A stretch of DNA of 64,000 nt from Haemophilus parainfluenzae (GCF_900638025.1 NZ_LR134481.1:186001-250000), one strand, 5' to 3'. Shown: positions 11,000-21,074, numbered from the stretch's first letter. Numbers and translations are program-made. Notes: generated by a model from the sequence alone, not told the origin.

Positions 11000-11351
11000 A
11001 CTGTTTGCACTACTTTTCTAGGTTAAAAACACGACTGCAATCAAAGCCTACGCCTTAAAAGCAATCTCACGATTGAGCGTGACAAAAATACTTTTAAAAC
11101 AAAGCATTATCAACTGCCACATAAATAAAAACTCAAATCTGTTTTAATATCTCGACAAGTTAAACAACTATTAACTTGCCCAAAATTAAAATTTAAAAGC
11201 ACACTATTCTAGCGGAAAATAAGGGGTTATTCCACTTTAACCCGCACTTTTTGTAAAATATTTGTGAACTGATTTTCACAATACTCTTTAATTAGGTGGT
11301 AATGTTACAGTTAACCAAAAGACCATTCTACATTACCCGATAGTAATTTCC
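11000..11351. promoter_or_regulatory. Non-coding region between bolA and nqrA with two inverted repeats
   Basis: 352 bp with no credible gene. Reading toward nqrA it first holds an inverted repeat TTGTGAA-N6-TTCACAA (11262-11281), then a stem GGGTTA/TAACCC (11224-11243) next to a partial uptake sequence, which may act as a weak terminator after bolA, and then about 220 bp of AT-rich sequence that must hold the nqr promoter. The 11262 repeat resembles a CRP site but its half sites are 8 rather than 6 nt apart, so I do not call it one. Confidence 0.4.
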
Positions 11352-11663
11352 CTATTGACCAATCCCAAGACAATTTGGTGATTTTGGAAATGCTTCACCT
11401 TGTTTTTCCCATTCACTTTTTGTATAAAGATGAAGCGCTAATGCGTGAATGCCATTTTTTAAATCATCGGCAAAAAGTTGGTACAGTTTTTGGTGACGTT
11501 GCACCTTGCGCATACCTTCAAAAGCATCGCTGACAATTACTAATTTAAAATGAGAATCAGCTCCGCGACCGGAACTGTGCATATGGCTTTCATTTTCCAC
11601 GGTGGCAAAGTGCGGTTGCAATTCGGCCTGAATTCTCTCTAATAATTCTTGCTGTTTTGACAT
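11352..11663 (-). CDS. bolA: BolA family transcriptional/iron-sulfur regulator
   Basis: 103 residues from the ATG at 11661-11663 (MSKQQELLERIQ), chosen because GGGAG is about 8 nt upstream and family members begin here; the frame is open 10 codons further. It contains the BolA fold with NESHMHSSGRGADSHFKLVIVSDAF, QRHQKLYQLF and a conserved His in ALALHLY. BolA partners with monothiol glutaredoxins, sharing a 2Fe-2S cluster, and affects cell morphology genes. It lies directly upstream of nqr, transcribed in the same direction. Confidence 0.95.
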   Translation of the reverse strand: MSKQQELLERIQAELQPHFATVENESHMHSSGRGADSHFKLVIVSDAFEGMRKVQRHQKLYQLFADDLKNGIHALALHLYTKSEWEKQGEAFPKSPNCLGIGQ

Positions 11664-11747
11664 AAATAAACTCCCTAACTTTTTGCTATACATTCAGCGT
11701 TAAGTTTGTAAGAATAACACAAATTAACCTAATTCAATGAGGAAATT

Positions 11748-12347
11748 ATGAAAGTAACAAACAAAATCAAAGCATTATCAACAATGACGTTGGCCGCTGC
11801 GACATTATTTTTAGCAGGTTGCCAAGCGCAATCTAATACCTTAACGTTTACCCCTCAATCACCGACTGCATCAATGAATATCAACCAATCAGCAGTGGTA
11901 ACAGTCAATACTCGCGATTCTCGTCCACAACAAGAAATTGCAACTTATACTAAATCAGGTGAACTGATTAAATTAAACGCCTCACCAAGCGTGACTCAAC
12001 TTTTCCAACAAGTGATGCAACAAAATTTAGTTAGCAAAGGTTTCCGTATCGGACAAGCAAATAATGCGAATGCGGGTGTAACCGTTGAAGTGAAAGAATT
12101 CAACACTCAAGTTGAGCAAGGCAATTTACGTTACACCTTGAACAGTAAAATTCAAGCGGTTGTTTATGTACAAGGTCCACGCGGACAATACAACAAAACC
12201 TTTAATGCGACCCGTTCACAATCTGGTGCATTTAATGCGAGCAATGATGAAATTCAAAAAGTGTTAGGCGAAACATTCAAAGATATTGTTAATAATATTT
12301 ATCAAGATCAAGAGGTTACTAACGCAATTAATCAATATACCAATTAA
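11748..12347 (+). CDS. YajG family lipoprotein
   Basis: 199 residues with a lipoprotein signal ending LFLAGC (Cys25). The mature part has repeated [24 protein letters not shown] and a beta-rich body, matching the YajG/DUF lipoprotein family found next to bolA in enterics and Haemophilus. The position after the lipidated Cys is Gln, not Asp, so sorting to the outer membrane is expected. Function is unknown. It is divergent from bolA, with GAGGAA just upstream of the ATG. Confidence 0.88.
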   Translation: MKVTNKIKALSTMTLAAATLFLAGCQAQSNTLTFTPQSPTASMNINQSAVVTVNTRDSRPQQEIATYTKSGELIKLNASPSVTQLFQQVMQQNLVSKGFRIGQANNANAGVTVEVKEFNTQVEQGNLRYTLNSKIQAVVYVQGPRGQYNKTFNATRSQSGAFNASNDEIQKVLGETFKDIVNNIYQDQEVTNAINQYTN

Positions 12348-12657
12348 TTAAAAGTATCGTGTCCTTTTCAATAATACTTGACGAAAGCGCCTTTCAAGCG
12401 TAACATTCGCCCGATTTTTTAACGAGAAGGACACACACTTTGGACAGTCATGGTCGATACCGAATATCGCTCTAGACTCTCGCCTCTTATCAGCGAGAGT
12501 TCGCTGGTAATCAACTTACCTTTCTTCGGCATCTTTTATCGAACGAAACCTATTTTTAAAACATGAAAATTTGACCGCACTTTTCCCTAGTGTTAATTTC
12601 GTTTGATCTTTTTTTGTTCACAGTTAGATCTTCATAATCCCCAAAGGAGTATGACCA
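12348..12657 (+). promoter_or_regulatory. Structured leader region upstream of corA
   Basis: 310 bp without an annotated gene. Two strong base-pairing features stand out: a long-range helix of 11 bp (12359-12369 GTGTCCTTTTC with 12424-12434 GAGAAGGACAC, one G-U pair) enclosing smaller stems such as CTTG/CAAG (12377-12380/12395-12398), and a hairpin ACTCTCGC/GCGAGAGT (12476-12483/12492-12499). An uptake sequence lies at about 12573-12586 and AAAGGAG precedes the corA ATG. The layout suggests a cis-acting RNA controlling corA. It does not match the M-box, Mn2+ riboswitch or other consensus that I know. Confidence 0.5.
12450..12566 (+). CDS. Candidate 38-residue leader peptide upstream of corA
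   Basis: ATG at 12450 opens a 38-codon frame (starting MVDTEYRSRL, ending in TGA 12564-12566), with GGA 6 nt upstream. It spans the ACTCTCGC/GCGAGAGT hairpin and ends 91 bp before corA. In Salmonella, corA is controlled by a translated short leader (corL) coupled to Rho termination; this frame could be an analogue, but I see no sequence similarity and it may be chance. Confidence 0.25.
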   Translation: MVDTEYRSRLSPLISESSLVINLPFFGIFYRTKPIFKT

Positions 12658-13605
12658 ATGATTAACGCTTTTGCCATTAACGATTCCCGCTTGCTTCGTA
12701 TTGATGACGAGCCGGCCGACCTCAGTTCTGCCATTTGGTTAGATTTGCTTGAGCCATCAGGGGAAGAGCGTGAAATGTTGCAAGAAGGCCTAGGCCAAAG
12801 TCTCGCCTCATTCCTTGAATTGGAAGATATCGAAGCATCGGCTCGTTTCTTTGAAGACGAAGATGGTTTACACTTGCACTCATTCTTCTATTGTGAAGAC
12901 GAAGACAATTACGCCGACCTCGCAAGCGTAGCGTTTACTATTCGTGATGGGCGCTTATTTACCCTACGTGATCGTGAATTACCGGCATTCCGTTTATATC
13001 GTATGCGTTCCCGTAGCCAGCGTTTATTAGAATGTAATGCATATGAAGTTTTGCTCGACTTATTTGAAACTAAAATTGAGCAATTAGCGGATGTTATTGA
13101 AAACGTCTATGCAGATTTAGAAAAATTAAGTCGTGTGATTTTAAACGGCACACAAGATGAAGCTTTCGATGAAGCCTTAAATACGCTAACAGAACAAGAA
13201 GATACCAGTTCTAAAGTGCGTTTGTGTTTGATGGATACACAACGCGCATTGGGTTTTTTGGTGCGTAAAACTCGCTTGCCTCCAAATCAATTGGAACAAG
13301 CACGTGAAATCTTACGAGATATCGAATCCTTGCAACCGCACAATGAGTCTTTATTCCAAAAAGTAAACTTTTTAATGCAGGCGGCGATGGGTTATATTAA
13401 TATCGAGCAGAATAAAATCATGAAATTCTTCTCGGTAGTGTCGGTCATGTTCCTACCGGCAACCCTTGTGGCATCCACTTACGGGATGAACTTTGACTTT
13501 ATGCCGGAGCTACATTTTAAATATGGCTATCCAATGGCTATCGGCTTAATGATTGGTGCGGCAATTACGCCTTATATCTATTTTAAACGGAAAGGTTGGT
13601 TATAA
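12658..13605 (+). CDS. corA: Magnesium/cobalt transporter CorA
   Basis: 315 residues, the normal length. A large acidic N-terminal cytoplasmic funnel is followed by two C-terminal membrane helices; the signature YGMNF lies at residues 275-279, directly after the first helix, and the basic tail KRKGWL is present. CorA is a pentameric channel for Mg2+ uptake. AAAGGAG sits 8 nt upstream of the ATG. Its stop overlaps the yggT start (TAATG), so the two are coupled. A structured leader precedes it. Confidence 0.97.
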   Translation: MINAFAINDSRLLRIDDEPADLSSAIWLDLLEPSGEEREMLQEGLGQSLASFLELEDIEASARFFEDEDGLHLHSFFYCEDEDNYADLASVAFTIRDGRLFTLRDRELPAFRLYRMRSRSQRLLECNAYEVLLDLFETKIEQLADVIENVYADLEKLSRVILNGTQDEAFDEALNTLTEQEDTSSKVRLCLMDTQRALGFLVRKTRLPPNQLEQAREILRDIESLQPHNESLFQKVNFLMQAAMGYINIEQNKIMKFFSVVSVMFLPATLVASTYGMNFDFMPELHFKYGYPMAIGLMIGAAITPYIYFKRKGWL

Positions 13606-14150
13606 TGGAGATTTCCCAAACTGCGTTATTTTTAGGATCGATTATCGATCTGTACTGTTTAGTGTTAATTTTACGCACATGGCTGCCTTTAGCGAACGTG
13701 GATTATTACAATCCCATTTCTCAATTTACGCTGAAATTAACCCAGCCGGTTATTGCGCCATTGCGTAAAGTTTTTCCTGTGGTAAGAAAAGTGGAAACCG
13801 CTGCACTGGTTTTAGTCTTCTTGCTTTGCGGATTAAAATCAGTTCTATTTGGCGGATTAAATCTCAACTACTTCCTACTATTGGGCATATTAGGGCTAAT
13901 TAAAAATATCGGTATAGCCATTTTCTATGTGTTAATCGCAGGTGCAATTTTAAGTTGGTTTAATCGTGGCAATAACCCTGCATTCTATGCGTTATATCAG
14001 CTGACTGAGCCAGTATTAAAACCAATTAAACGCATTTTACCCACAGTAGGCATGATTGATTTTTCACCGATGGTTATCGCCATTGTTCTGTTATTTTTGA
14101 ATAATCTCTTTTACGACTACTTCCAGGGTTTATGGGTAATCGCCGCTTAA
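13605..14150 (+). CDS. yggT: YggT family membrane protein
   Basis: 181 residues from ATG 13605-13607, which overlaps the corA stop as TAATG; a TTG nine bases earlier is a less likely start. It has two YGGT domains, each a pair of membrane helices joined by a short amphipathic part (LTQPVIAPLRKVFP and LTEPVLKPIKRILP). The family is conserved but of uncertain role, with links to osmotic or cofactor homeostasis. It is followed by yggU in the same order as in enterics. Confidence 0.93.
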   Translation: MEISQTALFLGSIIDLYCLVLILRTWLPLANVDYYNPISQFTLKLTQPVIAPLRKVFPVVRKVETAALVLVFLLCGLKSVLFGGLNLNYFLLLGILGLIKNIGIAIFYVLIAGAILSWFNRGNNPAFYALYQLTEPVLKPIKRILPTVGMIDFSPMVIAIVLLFLNNLFYDYFQGLWVIAA

Positions 14151-14178
14151 AGTGCGGTCAAAAATAACATTATTTTTC

Positions 14179-14197
14179 GGGCTGGATTTTCCAGCCC
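14179..14197 (+). other. Stem-loop between yggT and yggU
   Basis: GGGCTGG and CCAGCCC separated by five bases form a strong 7-bp hairpin. No T-run follows on either strand, so it is not a standard intrinsic terminator; it may stabilise mRNA or cause partial termination. Confidence 0.4.
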
Positions 14198-14227
14198 TCA
14201 TTATAAATGTGGTGAGTAAATTTAGTT

Positions 14228-14515
14228 ATGTCTGCAATCGAACAAACGCCTGAAGGGCTACGTCTTAAAATCATTTTGCAACCCAAAGCTAGCAAAGATC
14301 AAATCGTGGGATTACATGATGACGAACTCAAAATAACGATCACCGCGCCACCTGTTGATGGTCAAGCAAATGCTCATTTGCTGAAATTTTTGAGTAAAGC
14401 ATTCAAAGTACCTAAGAGCTCAATAGTTCTTGAAAAAGGTGAATTAAACCGACATAAACAAGTTTGGATTCCTTCGCCCAAATTAATTCCATCTGAAATT
14501 CAAAATCTCTTATAA
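14228..14515 (+). CDS. yggU: UPF0235/DUF167 family protein YggU
   Basis: 95 residues with the conserved [12 protein letters not shown] and [18 protein letters not shown] motifs and a C-terminal [12 protein letters not shown], diagnostic of DUF167. The fold is small alpha/beta; the function is unknown. It follows yggT in the same direction. Its length is normal. Confidence 0.92.
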   Translation: MSAIEQTPEGLRLKIILQPKASKDQIVGLHDDELKITITAPPVDGQANAHLLKFLSKAFKVPKSSIVLEKGELNRHKQVWIPSPKLIPSEIQNLL

Positions 14516-14633
14516 AATCAGCAAAAAAATCACCGCACTTTCTACCAATTTTCCCTGTTTTACGCTATCCTATATCACATTTTACAAAGCAAAATATGCC
14601 GCAAAGTGCGGTCAAAATTTAAGGTGATTTTCT

Positions 14634-17222
14634 ATGCAACAACATTACCGTCCTGATTTGATTGAACCCGCAGTTCAACAATATTGGGCTGAAAATAAAG
14701 TCTTCAAAGCAATCAAAGATACGTCTAAAGAAAAATATTACTGCCTTTCAATGTTCCCTTACCCATCTGGTCGTTTACACATGGGCCACGTGCGTAACTA
14801 CACGATCGGTGATGTGGTTTCTCGTTATCAACGTATGAATGGCAAAAATGTGTTACAGCCAATTGGTTGGGATGCATTTGGTTTACCGGCCGAAGGTGCC
14901 GCAATTAAAAATAAAACTGCACCCGCTAAATGGACTTACGAAAATATCGAATACATGAAAAACCAGCTCAAAATGTTGGGCTTTGGTTATGACTGGGATC
15001 GCGAAATTGCGACCTGCCGTCCAGAATACTACAAATGGGAACAATGGTTCTTCACTGAGCTTTACAAAAAAGGCTTAGTGTACAAAAAAAACTCAACCGT
15101 AAACTGGTGTCCGAACGATGTAACTGTGTTGGCGAATGAACAAGTGCACGACGGTTGTTGTTGGCGTTGTGATACTCCAGTAGAACAAAAAGAGATCCCA
15201 CAATGGTTTATTAAAATCACTGATTATGCAGAACAATTATTAGGTGGATTAGACCAACTACCACAATGGCCAGATATGGTTAAAACCATGCAACGCAACT
15301 GGATCGGTCGTTCTGAAGGGGTAGAAATTACTTTTGATGTAGCAGATACCGCAGAAAAAGTTGCGGTTTATACGACCCGTCCAGATACCTTCTATGGTGT
15401 AAGTTATTTAGGTATTGCGGCAGCGCATCCATTAGCCGAATTAGCGGCAGAAAAAAATCCTCAATTAGCCGAATTCATCCGTGAAGCGAAAAATGCCAAA
15501 GTGGCCGAAGCAGACCTTGCCACTATGGAGAAAAAAGGGATGGCAACCGGCTTATTCGCTATTCATCCATTAACCGGTGAAAAATTACCGATTTGGGTCG
15601 CTAACTTCGTGTTAATGCATTATGGGACTGGCGCAGTAATGGCGGTTCCAGCTCACGACCAACGCGACTTTGAATTTGCTCAAAAATACAATTTGCCAAT
15701 TAAACAGGTAATCGCACCGCTTGCAGATGAAGAAATTGATTTAACCAAACAAGCTTTCGTTGAACATGGCAAGTTAGTGAATTCTGCTGAGTTTGACGGT
15801 TTGGATTTTGATGGTGCATTTAACGGTATTGCGGACAAATTAGAAAAATTAGGCGTAGGTAAACGCCAAGTAAATTACCGTTTACGTGACTGGGGCGTTT
15901 CCCGTCAACGTTATTGGGGCGCACCAATTCCAATGCTGACCTTGCCAAACGGTGAAACCGTACCGGCGCCAATCGAAGATTTACCGATTATCCTACCAGA
16001 AGACGTGGTCATGGACGGCGTGAAAAGCCCAATTAAAGCGGATCCAAACTGGGCGAAAACCACCTTCAATGGTGAACCTGCGTTAAAAGAAACGGATACT
16101 TTTGACACCTTTATGGAATCGTCTTGGTACTACGCACGCTACACTTCACCAAGCTATGCTGAAGGCATGTTGGATAAAGATGAAGCTAATTACTGGTTAC
16201 CGGTGGATCAATATATCGGCGGTATTGAGCACGCAACCATGCACTTGCTCTACTTCCGCTTCTTCCACAAGTTATTGCGTGATGCAGGTTTCGTAACGAG
16301 TGATGAGCCAGCACAAAAATTATTATGCCAAGGCATGGTATTAGCCGATGCATTCTACTACACCAGCCCGACTAACGAGCGTATTTGGGTAAGCCCTACG
16401 CAAGTGACTCTTGAGCGTGATGAAAAAGGTCGTATCATCAAAGCAACCGATCCGGAAGGCCGTGAGTTGGTGCATACCGGTATGACCAAAATGTCGAAAT
16501 CGAAAAACAACGGTATCGACCCACAAGAAATGGTGGAAAAATACGGTGCAGATACCGTGCGTCTCTTCATGATGTTCGCGTCTCCTGCAGAAATGACGCT
16601 TGAATGGCAAGAATCTGGCGTAGAAGGGGCAAAACGTTTCTTAGGTCGTGTATGGAATTTAGTGTATGAATACAGCCAAAATCCAGCAAAAACTGCTTTA
16701 GATGTGAGCGCACTTTCTGCAGATCAAAAAGCACTTCGCCGTGATGTGCATAAAACGATCGCGAAAGTGAGTGATGATATTGGTCGCCGTCAAACATTCA
16801 ATACCGCTATCGCAGCAGTGATGGAGTTAATGAATAAATTAACTCGTGCACCATTAGAAAGCGAACAAGATCGCGCTGTTATGGCAGAAGCATTAAGCGC
16901 AGTCGTGCGTATGCTTTACCCAATCACACCACATATCTGCTTTGAGTTATGGAAAGCTTTAGGCAACGAAAGCAACATCGACCATGCAGAATGGGTGAAA
17001 GCTGATGAAGCGGCGATGGTAGAAGATGAAAAACTTATCGTGGTGCAAGTCAACGGTAAAGTACGTGGTAAAGTGACTGTTGCAGCTGATGCGGATGAAG
17101 AAACCGTGAAAACTGTTGCATTTGCAGATGAAAATGTGAAGAAATTTACTGACAATACACAAATCGTGAAAGTGATTTATGTACCAGGTAAATTGTTAAA
17201 TATGGTGGTTAAACCACAATAA
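14634..17222 (+). CDS. leuS: Leucyl-tRNA synthetase
   Basis: 862 residues, class I synthetase. HIGH box is HMGH (residues 49-52), KMSKS at 619-623; the editing domain lies about 220-415 with [10 protein letters not shown] and [19 protein letters not shown]. The C-terminal VNGKVRGKV tRNA-binding motif is present. It charges tRNA-Leu and hydrolyses mischarged products. It starts a leuS-lptE-holA group as in Escherichia. Two opposed uptake sequences lie in the 118 bp upstream. Confidence 0.98.
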   Translation: MQQHYRPDLIEPAVQQYWAENKVFKAIKDTSKEKYYCLSMFPYPSGRLHMGHVRNYTIGDVVSRYQRMNGKNVLQPIGWDAFGLPAEGAAIKNKTAPAKWTYENIEYMKNQLKMLGFGYDWDREIATCRPEYYKWEQWFFTELYKKGLVYKKNSTVNWCPNDVTVLANEQVHDGCCWRCDTPVEQKEIPQWFIKITDYAEQLLGGLDQLPQWPDMVKTMQRNWIGRSEGVEITFDVADTAEKVAVYTTRPDTFYGVSYLGIAAAHPLAELAAEKNPQLAEFIREAKNAKVAEADLATMEKKGMATGLFAIHPLTGEKLPIWVANFVLMHYGTGAVMAVPAHDQRDFEFAQKYNLPIKQVIAPLADEEIDLTKQAFVEHGKLVNSAEFDGLDFDGAFNGIADKLEKLGVGKRQVNYRLRDWGVSRQRYWGAPIPMLTLPNGETVPAPIEDLPIILPEDVVMDGVKSPIKADPNWAKTTFNGEPALKETDTFDTFMESSWYYARYTSPSYAEGMLDKDEANYWLPVDQYIGGIEHATMHLLYFRFFHKLLRDAGFVTSDEPAQKLLCQGMVLADAFYYTSPTNERIWVSPTQVTLERDEKGRIIKATDPEGRELVHTGMTKMSKSKNNGIDPQEMVEKYGADTVRLFMMFASPAEMTLEWQESGVEGAKRFLGRVWNLVYEYSQNPAKTALDVSALSADQKALRRDVHKTIAKVSDDIGRRQTFNTAIAAVMELMNKLTRAPLESEQDRAVMAEALSAVVRMLYPITPHICFELWKALGNESNIDHAEWVKADEAAMVEDEKLIVVQVNGKVRGKVTVAADADEETVKTVAFADENVKKFTDNTQIVKVIYVPGKLLNMVVKPQ

Positions 17223-17309
17223 TCCATAAAATAACCGCATTTTATTCCAAGCGTTGCATAAACGGCTCTTAAACAAAATAAAGTGCGGTGAATTTTACAG
17301 GTAATTTTT

Positions 17310-17813
17310 ATGATGAAATCAATCAAAGCAATCTGCTTAGTTGGGGCAACTGCCTTTTTAACTGCTTGTGGTTGGCACTTCGATAATGGTGCTGCGGTTC
17401 CTGCGGAATTAAAAACAATGGCCCTTGAAAGTAGCGACCCATACAGTGAAATGTCTATGGCAATGCGTAAGCAACTGCTTAGCAACAACGTAAACCTTGT
17501 TCCTGCAAAACAAGGTGTGCCAGTGTTGCGTTTAAATAAACAGACCTCAAGTGATAAGGTCGCCTCTGTCTTTAAACAGGGTCTTGAAGCAGAAAAAGTG
17601 CTAACCCTTGATGTCGAAGCAAGTTTACGCCTGGCTAACGGAGAAACCTATCCAATCTCTGCAAAAATCAACCGCACTTTCTTTGATAACTCACGTGCTG
17701 CATTAGCAAAATCAGCTGAGCGCGATGTAATTTGGAATGATATGCGTGAACAAGCGGCTCGCCAATTAATTAATAAAATGGCCGCCTTGCAACACCAAGT
17801 TCAAGGAAAATAA
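17310..17813 (+). CDS. lptE: LPS-assembly lipoprotein LptE
   Basis: 167 residues with lipoprotein signal ending AFLTAC (Cys20) followed by GWHFDN, the usual LptE beginning. LptE plugs the LptD barrel at the outer membrane and aids LPS insertion. Two adjacent ATG codons are possible; AGG is 8 nt before the first. It sits between leuS and holA, the order seen in enterics, and its last base overlaps the holA ATG. Confidence 0.93.
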   Translation: MMKSIKAICLVGATAFLTACGWHFDNGAAVPAELKTMALESSDPYSEMSMAMRKQLLSNNVNLVPAKQGVPVLRLNKQTSSDKVASVFKQGLEAEKVLTLDVEASLRLANGETYPISAKINRTFFDNSRAALAKSAERDVIWNDMREQAARQLINKMAALQHQVQGK

Positions 17814-18850
17814 TGAACCGCATTTTTCCTGAGCAACTGGCCTCTAACCTGAACAGCCATTTAGCGAAAGTCTATTTTTTGGTTGGGACAGATCCCCTGT
17901 TGCTCAGTGAAAGTGAAGATCTCATTCATCAAGCAGCCCTTCTTCAAGGTTTTGATGAAAAAAATCAAATCACCATAGACTCTAATACTGACTGGTCTGC
18001 ATTAATTGAGACCAGCCAATCTATGGGGCTCTTCTTTAATAAGCAAATTTTCATTCTCAATTTACCCGAAAATTTGACCGCACTTTTGCAAAAAAACCTT
18101 CAGCACTTTATCAGTGGATTAAACGAGGATAGCTTGCTTGTTCTCGCCTTGTCTAAATTGTCTAAAGCAGCCGAAAAACAAGAGTGGTTTATTCAGGCAA
18201 ATCAACTTGATCCGCAAGCTGTTATTGTTAACTGCCAAACACCAAACTCAGAACAGCTTTCTCGTTGGGTGAAGCATCGTACAAAAAACATGGGATTATC
18301 AGCTGATGAGGAAGCCATTCAACTATTTTGTTACAGCTATGAAAATAATCTACTGGCATTAAAACAAGCATTACAGCTTTTAGATTTGCTTTATCCTGAT
18401 CACAAACTCACGTATAACCGCGTTAAATCCGTCGTAGAGCAATCTTCTGTCTTTACCCCTTTCCAATGGATTGATGCTTTGTTGTCAGGCAAGGCAAATC
18501 GCTCAAAGCGAATTTTGCGAGGTTTACAAGCTGAAGATGTGCAGCCAGTTATTTTATTGCGTACTTTACAGCGTGAACTGCTCACGTTGTTAGAATTAAC
18601 AAAACCACAGCTACGTAATCCCTCTCTTAACACGAGTTTGCCAACACAGACACTCAAAGCGGATTTTGACCGTCTCAAAATTTGGCAGAATCGTCGTCAT
18701 CTTTATATGGCAGCGATACAACGACTCACCTATCAAAAGCTCTTTGAAATATTGCAAGAATTGGCAGATATTGAGCGCACAACCAAGCAAGAATACGGTC
18801 AAGACGTGTGGGTAAAATTGGCAGACTTATCGGTTAAATTTTGCTTATAA
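17813..18850 (+). CDS. holA: DNA polymerase III subunit delta
   Basis: 345 residues, starting MNRIFPEQLASNL, with an AAA+-like N-terminal domain (YFLVGTDPLLLSES) and the C-terminal collar domain; delta opens the beta clamp in the clamp-loader complex. Its ATG overlaps the lptE stop (TAATG), so it is translationally coupled. An uptake sequence (GACCGCACTTTT) is embedded in frame at about 18076-18087. A terminator follows the stop. Confidence 0.94.
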   Translation: MNRIFPEQLASNLNSHLAKVYFLVGTDPLLLSESEDLIHQAALLQGFDEKNQITIDSNTDWSALIETSQSMGLFFNKQIFILNLPENLTALLQKNLQHFISGLNEDSLLVLALSKLSKAAEKQEWFIQANQLDPQAVIVNCQTPNSEQLSRWVKHRTKNMGLSADEEAIQLFCYSYENNLLALKQALQLLDLLYPDHKLTYNRVKSVVEQSSVFTPFQWIDALLSGKANRSKRILRGLQAEDVQPVILLRTLQRELLTLLELTKPQLRNPSLNTSLPTQTLKADFDRLKIWQNRRHLYMAAIQRLTYQKLFEILQELADIERTTKQEYGQDVWVKLADLSVKFCL

Positions 18851-18879
18851 AAAAATCTCGGCGTTAACCGAGATTTTTT
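18850..18879. terminator. Bidirectional terminator between holA and LTA-synthase-like gene
   Basis: AAAAATCTCGG and CCGAGATTTTT around a CGTTAA loop, flanked by A and T runs, ending both convergent genes. Confidence 0.88.
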
Positions 18880-18880
18880 A

Positions 18881-20560
18881 TTATTGCGCAATTTTTAAAT
18901 CTTGATACAGATAATTTCGATAGCTATTCACTAAATCCATATCCTCTGCATCTTCGAGCTTACCTTGGCTTAGCTGACGCATAGCGATATTCGCTCGCAT
19001 AAAGTCATCTTTCGGTGATAAATCTGCCACATCAAGTAATACGCCACCAACAAAGGCTAAATCTAAGAAATCTTGCTGTTGAACAAAGTCAGTTTTACGA
19101 TTAGTTCTAACCACAAATTGAGTCACATAATCTGGATTTACAAAATTACCTTTTTTCGGTGGAAGCTGATTATCAAAAGCGACTTGGTGATCACCAAAAT
19201 AACCGAATACATAAGGTGTTTCACGCGATTTTAAATAATCATTTAAACCTTCAATTGCCTCATTAAGGCTATCAATACGATCAATATAATCGTTCAAGCA
19301 AGAAATCGCTTTTCCTCCTAAACGCTTACTCGCCAAATTAAAATGGTTTGGCATATTCGTGTTGTAAGGGCCGTGCTCTTTCATCGTGAGCACATAAACA
19401 AACATTGGCTGTTGTACATTTTCCAATGATGGATGCTGTTTCTGCAAAATCAGTTTGGTGTAATACATCATCTCTTCACTGCTAATATGCCAGAGATTTT
19501 TGCTGATTGATGCGGGATAGCCTAAATCTTGTGGTTGCAGCATCAAATCAAAACCAAAGTGGTCATAGGCAGGTTTTGCGTTGTAGTTACCTTTCGTAAA
19601 AGGCGATAACGCCACGCAAAAATAGCCTTGCTCACGGAGATTTTTAATAAACCCTGTCTGTAAGTGTGGGACAACGGAATAAAACACCCCACTTGCTAAA
19701 GCACCAAAATCGGTTGAAGGCACCCCTGCAAGGAAAGCAAATTCAGATTTCCACGTTGCACCGCCCACCGTATGTACACGCAATGGACTCACAAATGCGG
19801 TATCTTCCTGCTTATTAAACATTGAAAATGGTGGGATGGTTTCTGCATCAAAATCAAATTGATGAGGATTCAAGGTTGATTCTTGTAGACACACCACTAT
19901 GTCTGTTTTTTCTGCGTCTGGCTTTTCTGCACTTTCAGTTTTACTCTCAGCCTTTTCACTTAAAAGTGCGGTCATTTTTTCTTTAAATTTTTGGCTATTA
20001 CCTTCAAATTCTGGCACTTTAAAGAATACGCCACGACAAGACATAGGCAGGTTTAAGAAAACATCTCGACCATCATCTGGCAATGAGTCTAACCATACTT
20101 TTGTTGCATCTGGATCTTTAGAATAATGCCACATTAAACCAAAGCTCGTTGCAGCGAGTATTGCTGCAAATACGCGAAATCCAGTAGAGGCAGTTTCCAC
20201 ATCTGACCAACCAAAGATAGCATAACCCAATAGGCCTAATAGCCCTAATACACCGAAAATCGCCCCTTTATAATGCAATAAGGTTTCCCAATTCCGCCAG
20301 TCTGTCACGAGCCAAAAATCTGAAATGAGTAAAGGTTGTTTGTAGTAATGAATTTTCATTCGATGGAATAACATCAACACCACAAAAAGTACGGACGCAA
20401 AATTCAATCCGCGTTGCCATTGACCAGTTATCGCAAACATTGCGCTAAACAATAAGACGAATAATGCAATCGCAAAAAAATATGTCCAGCGATAGTGCGA
20501 ATTGACGATAAAAATCACCGTCGCAATAAAAAATAAACTCAGAAAAATACTTGAAATCAT
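18881..20560 (-). CDS. LTA synthase-like/sulfatase-family membrane protein
   Basis: 559 residues. About five membrane helices occupy the first 145 residues, followed by a periplasmic alkaline-phosphatase-superfamily domain. Candidate metal and nucleophile residues follow the lipoteichoic-acid synthase pattern: E227 (QEST), T269 (GGATWKSEF) and D457-H458 (GDHQV). In Gram-negatives such proteins transfer phosphoglycerol or phosphoethanolamine to envelope glycans; the acceptor here is unknown. It is the last gene after mutT on the minus strand, 22 bp away, suggesting a shared transcript. An in-frame uptake sequence lies at about 19965-19975. Confidence 0.8.
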   Translation of the reverse strand: MISSIFLSLFFIATVIFIVNSHYRWTYFFAIALFVLLFSAMFAITGQWQRGLNFASVLFVVLMLFHRMKIHYYKQPLLISDFWLVTDWRNWETLLHYKGAIFGVLGLLGLLGYAIFGWSDVETASTGFRVFAAILAATSFGLMWHYSKDPDATKVWLDSLPDDGRDVFLNLPMSCRGVFFKVPEFEGNSQKFKEKMTALLSEKAESKTESAEKPDAEKTDIVVCLQESTLNPHQFDFDAETIPPFSMFNKQEDTAFVSPLRVHTVGGATWKSEFAFLAGVPSTDFGALASGVFYSVVPHLQTGFIKNLREQGYFCVALSPFTKGNYNAKPAYDHFGFDLMLQPQDLGYPASISKNLWHISSEEMMYYTKLILQKQHPSLENVQQPMFVYVLTMKEHGPYNTNMPNHFNLASKRLGGKAISCLNDYIDRIDSLNEAIEGLNDYLKSRETPYVFGYFGDHQVAFDNQLPPKKGNFVNPDYVTQFVVRTNRKTDFVQQQDFLDLAFVGGVLLDVADLSPKDDFMRANIAMRQLSQGKLEDAEDMDLVNSYRNYLYQDLKIAQ

Positions 20561-20582
20561 AATAAATAAAGTTGATTAAATG

Positions 20583-20990
20583 TTATTTGACACTTTCAGC
20601 CACTAAACGCTGAATCAGCTTTAAATTGGCTGGTGGGAATTGCCCTGCATCAAGCTCCCCTTGTTCAAGCCAGAAGCCTTCCTGGCCTTCGCGTCCAAAA
20701 GGCTCGCCGATCCATTCTGTGACCAAGTAAAAACTAAAATCTAAAATTTTGGTTGGATATTCAAATTGAAAACGTTCGTACAGTTCAGCATTTAAAATAT
20801 GAATGCCAATCTCTTCTTCCAATTCTCTTTTTAAGGCTTCTTCAGGGGTTTCACCTGCATCAACTTTACCACCTGGAAATTCTAATGCCTGTGCAAAATC
20901 TTGCCCTTCTAAACGCTGGGTCAAATATAGCTGCCCAAATTCATTACGAATAATCCCTGCCGCAACTTGAATGATAGGCTTACTCATCAT
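20583..20990 (-). CDS. mutT: 8-oxo-dGTP diphosphatase MutT
   Basis: 135 residues with an intact Nudix box GGKVDAGETPEEALKRELEEE (residues about 40-60). MutT hydrolyses 8-oxo-dGTP and prevents A:T to C:G mutations. AGGA lies 5 or 8 nt before two adjacent ATGs; the second (MSKPII) has better spacing. The order secM-secA-mutT matches Escherichia, but a strong terminator-like hairpin separates it from secA. Confidence 0.95.
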   Translation of the reverse strand: MMSKPIIQVAAGIIRNEFGQLYLTQRLEGQDFAQALEFPGGKVDAGETPEEALKRELEEEIGIHILNAELYERFQFEYPTKILDFSFYLVTEWIGEPFGREGQEGFWLEQGELDAGQFPPANLKLIQRLVAESVK

Positions 20991-21011
20991 TTTTCCTTAT
21001 CTCAAAAGTAG

Positions 21012-21068
21012 AAAGAGCGGTTATTTTTAGCGGTGTTTTAAAACACGCAAAAATTTAACCGCTCTTTT
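21012..21068. terminator. Long hairpin between secA and mutT
   Basis: Nested inverted repeat: outer arms AAAGAGCGGTTA and AACCGCTCTTT and inner arms near TGTTTT/AAAACA, with T-run after it on the minus strand. The outer arms resemble degenerate uptake sequences (GAGCGG in place of GTGCGG). It should end much secA transcription before mutT. Confidence 0.75.
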
Positions 21069-21074
21069 CCTTAA

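Noticed and set aside
11262..11281. Canonical CRP site upstream of nqrA
   Set aside because: The TGTGA and TCACA halves are 8 nt apart instead of 6.
12348..12657. M-box or yybP-ykoY riboswitch before corA
   Set aside because: Conserved core motifs of these classes are not present, though the region is structured.
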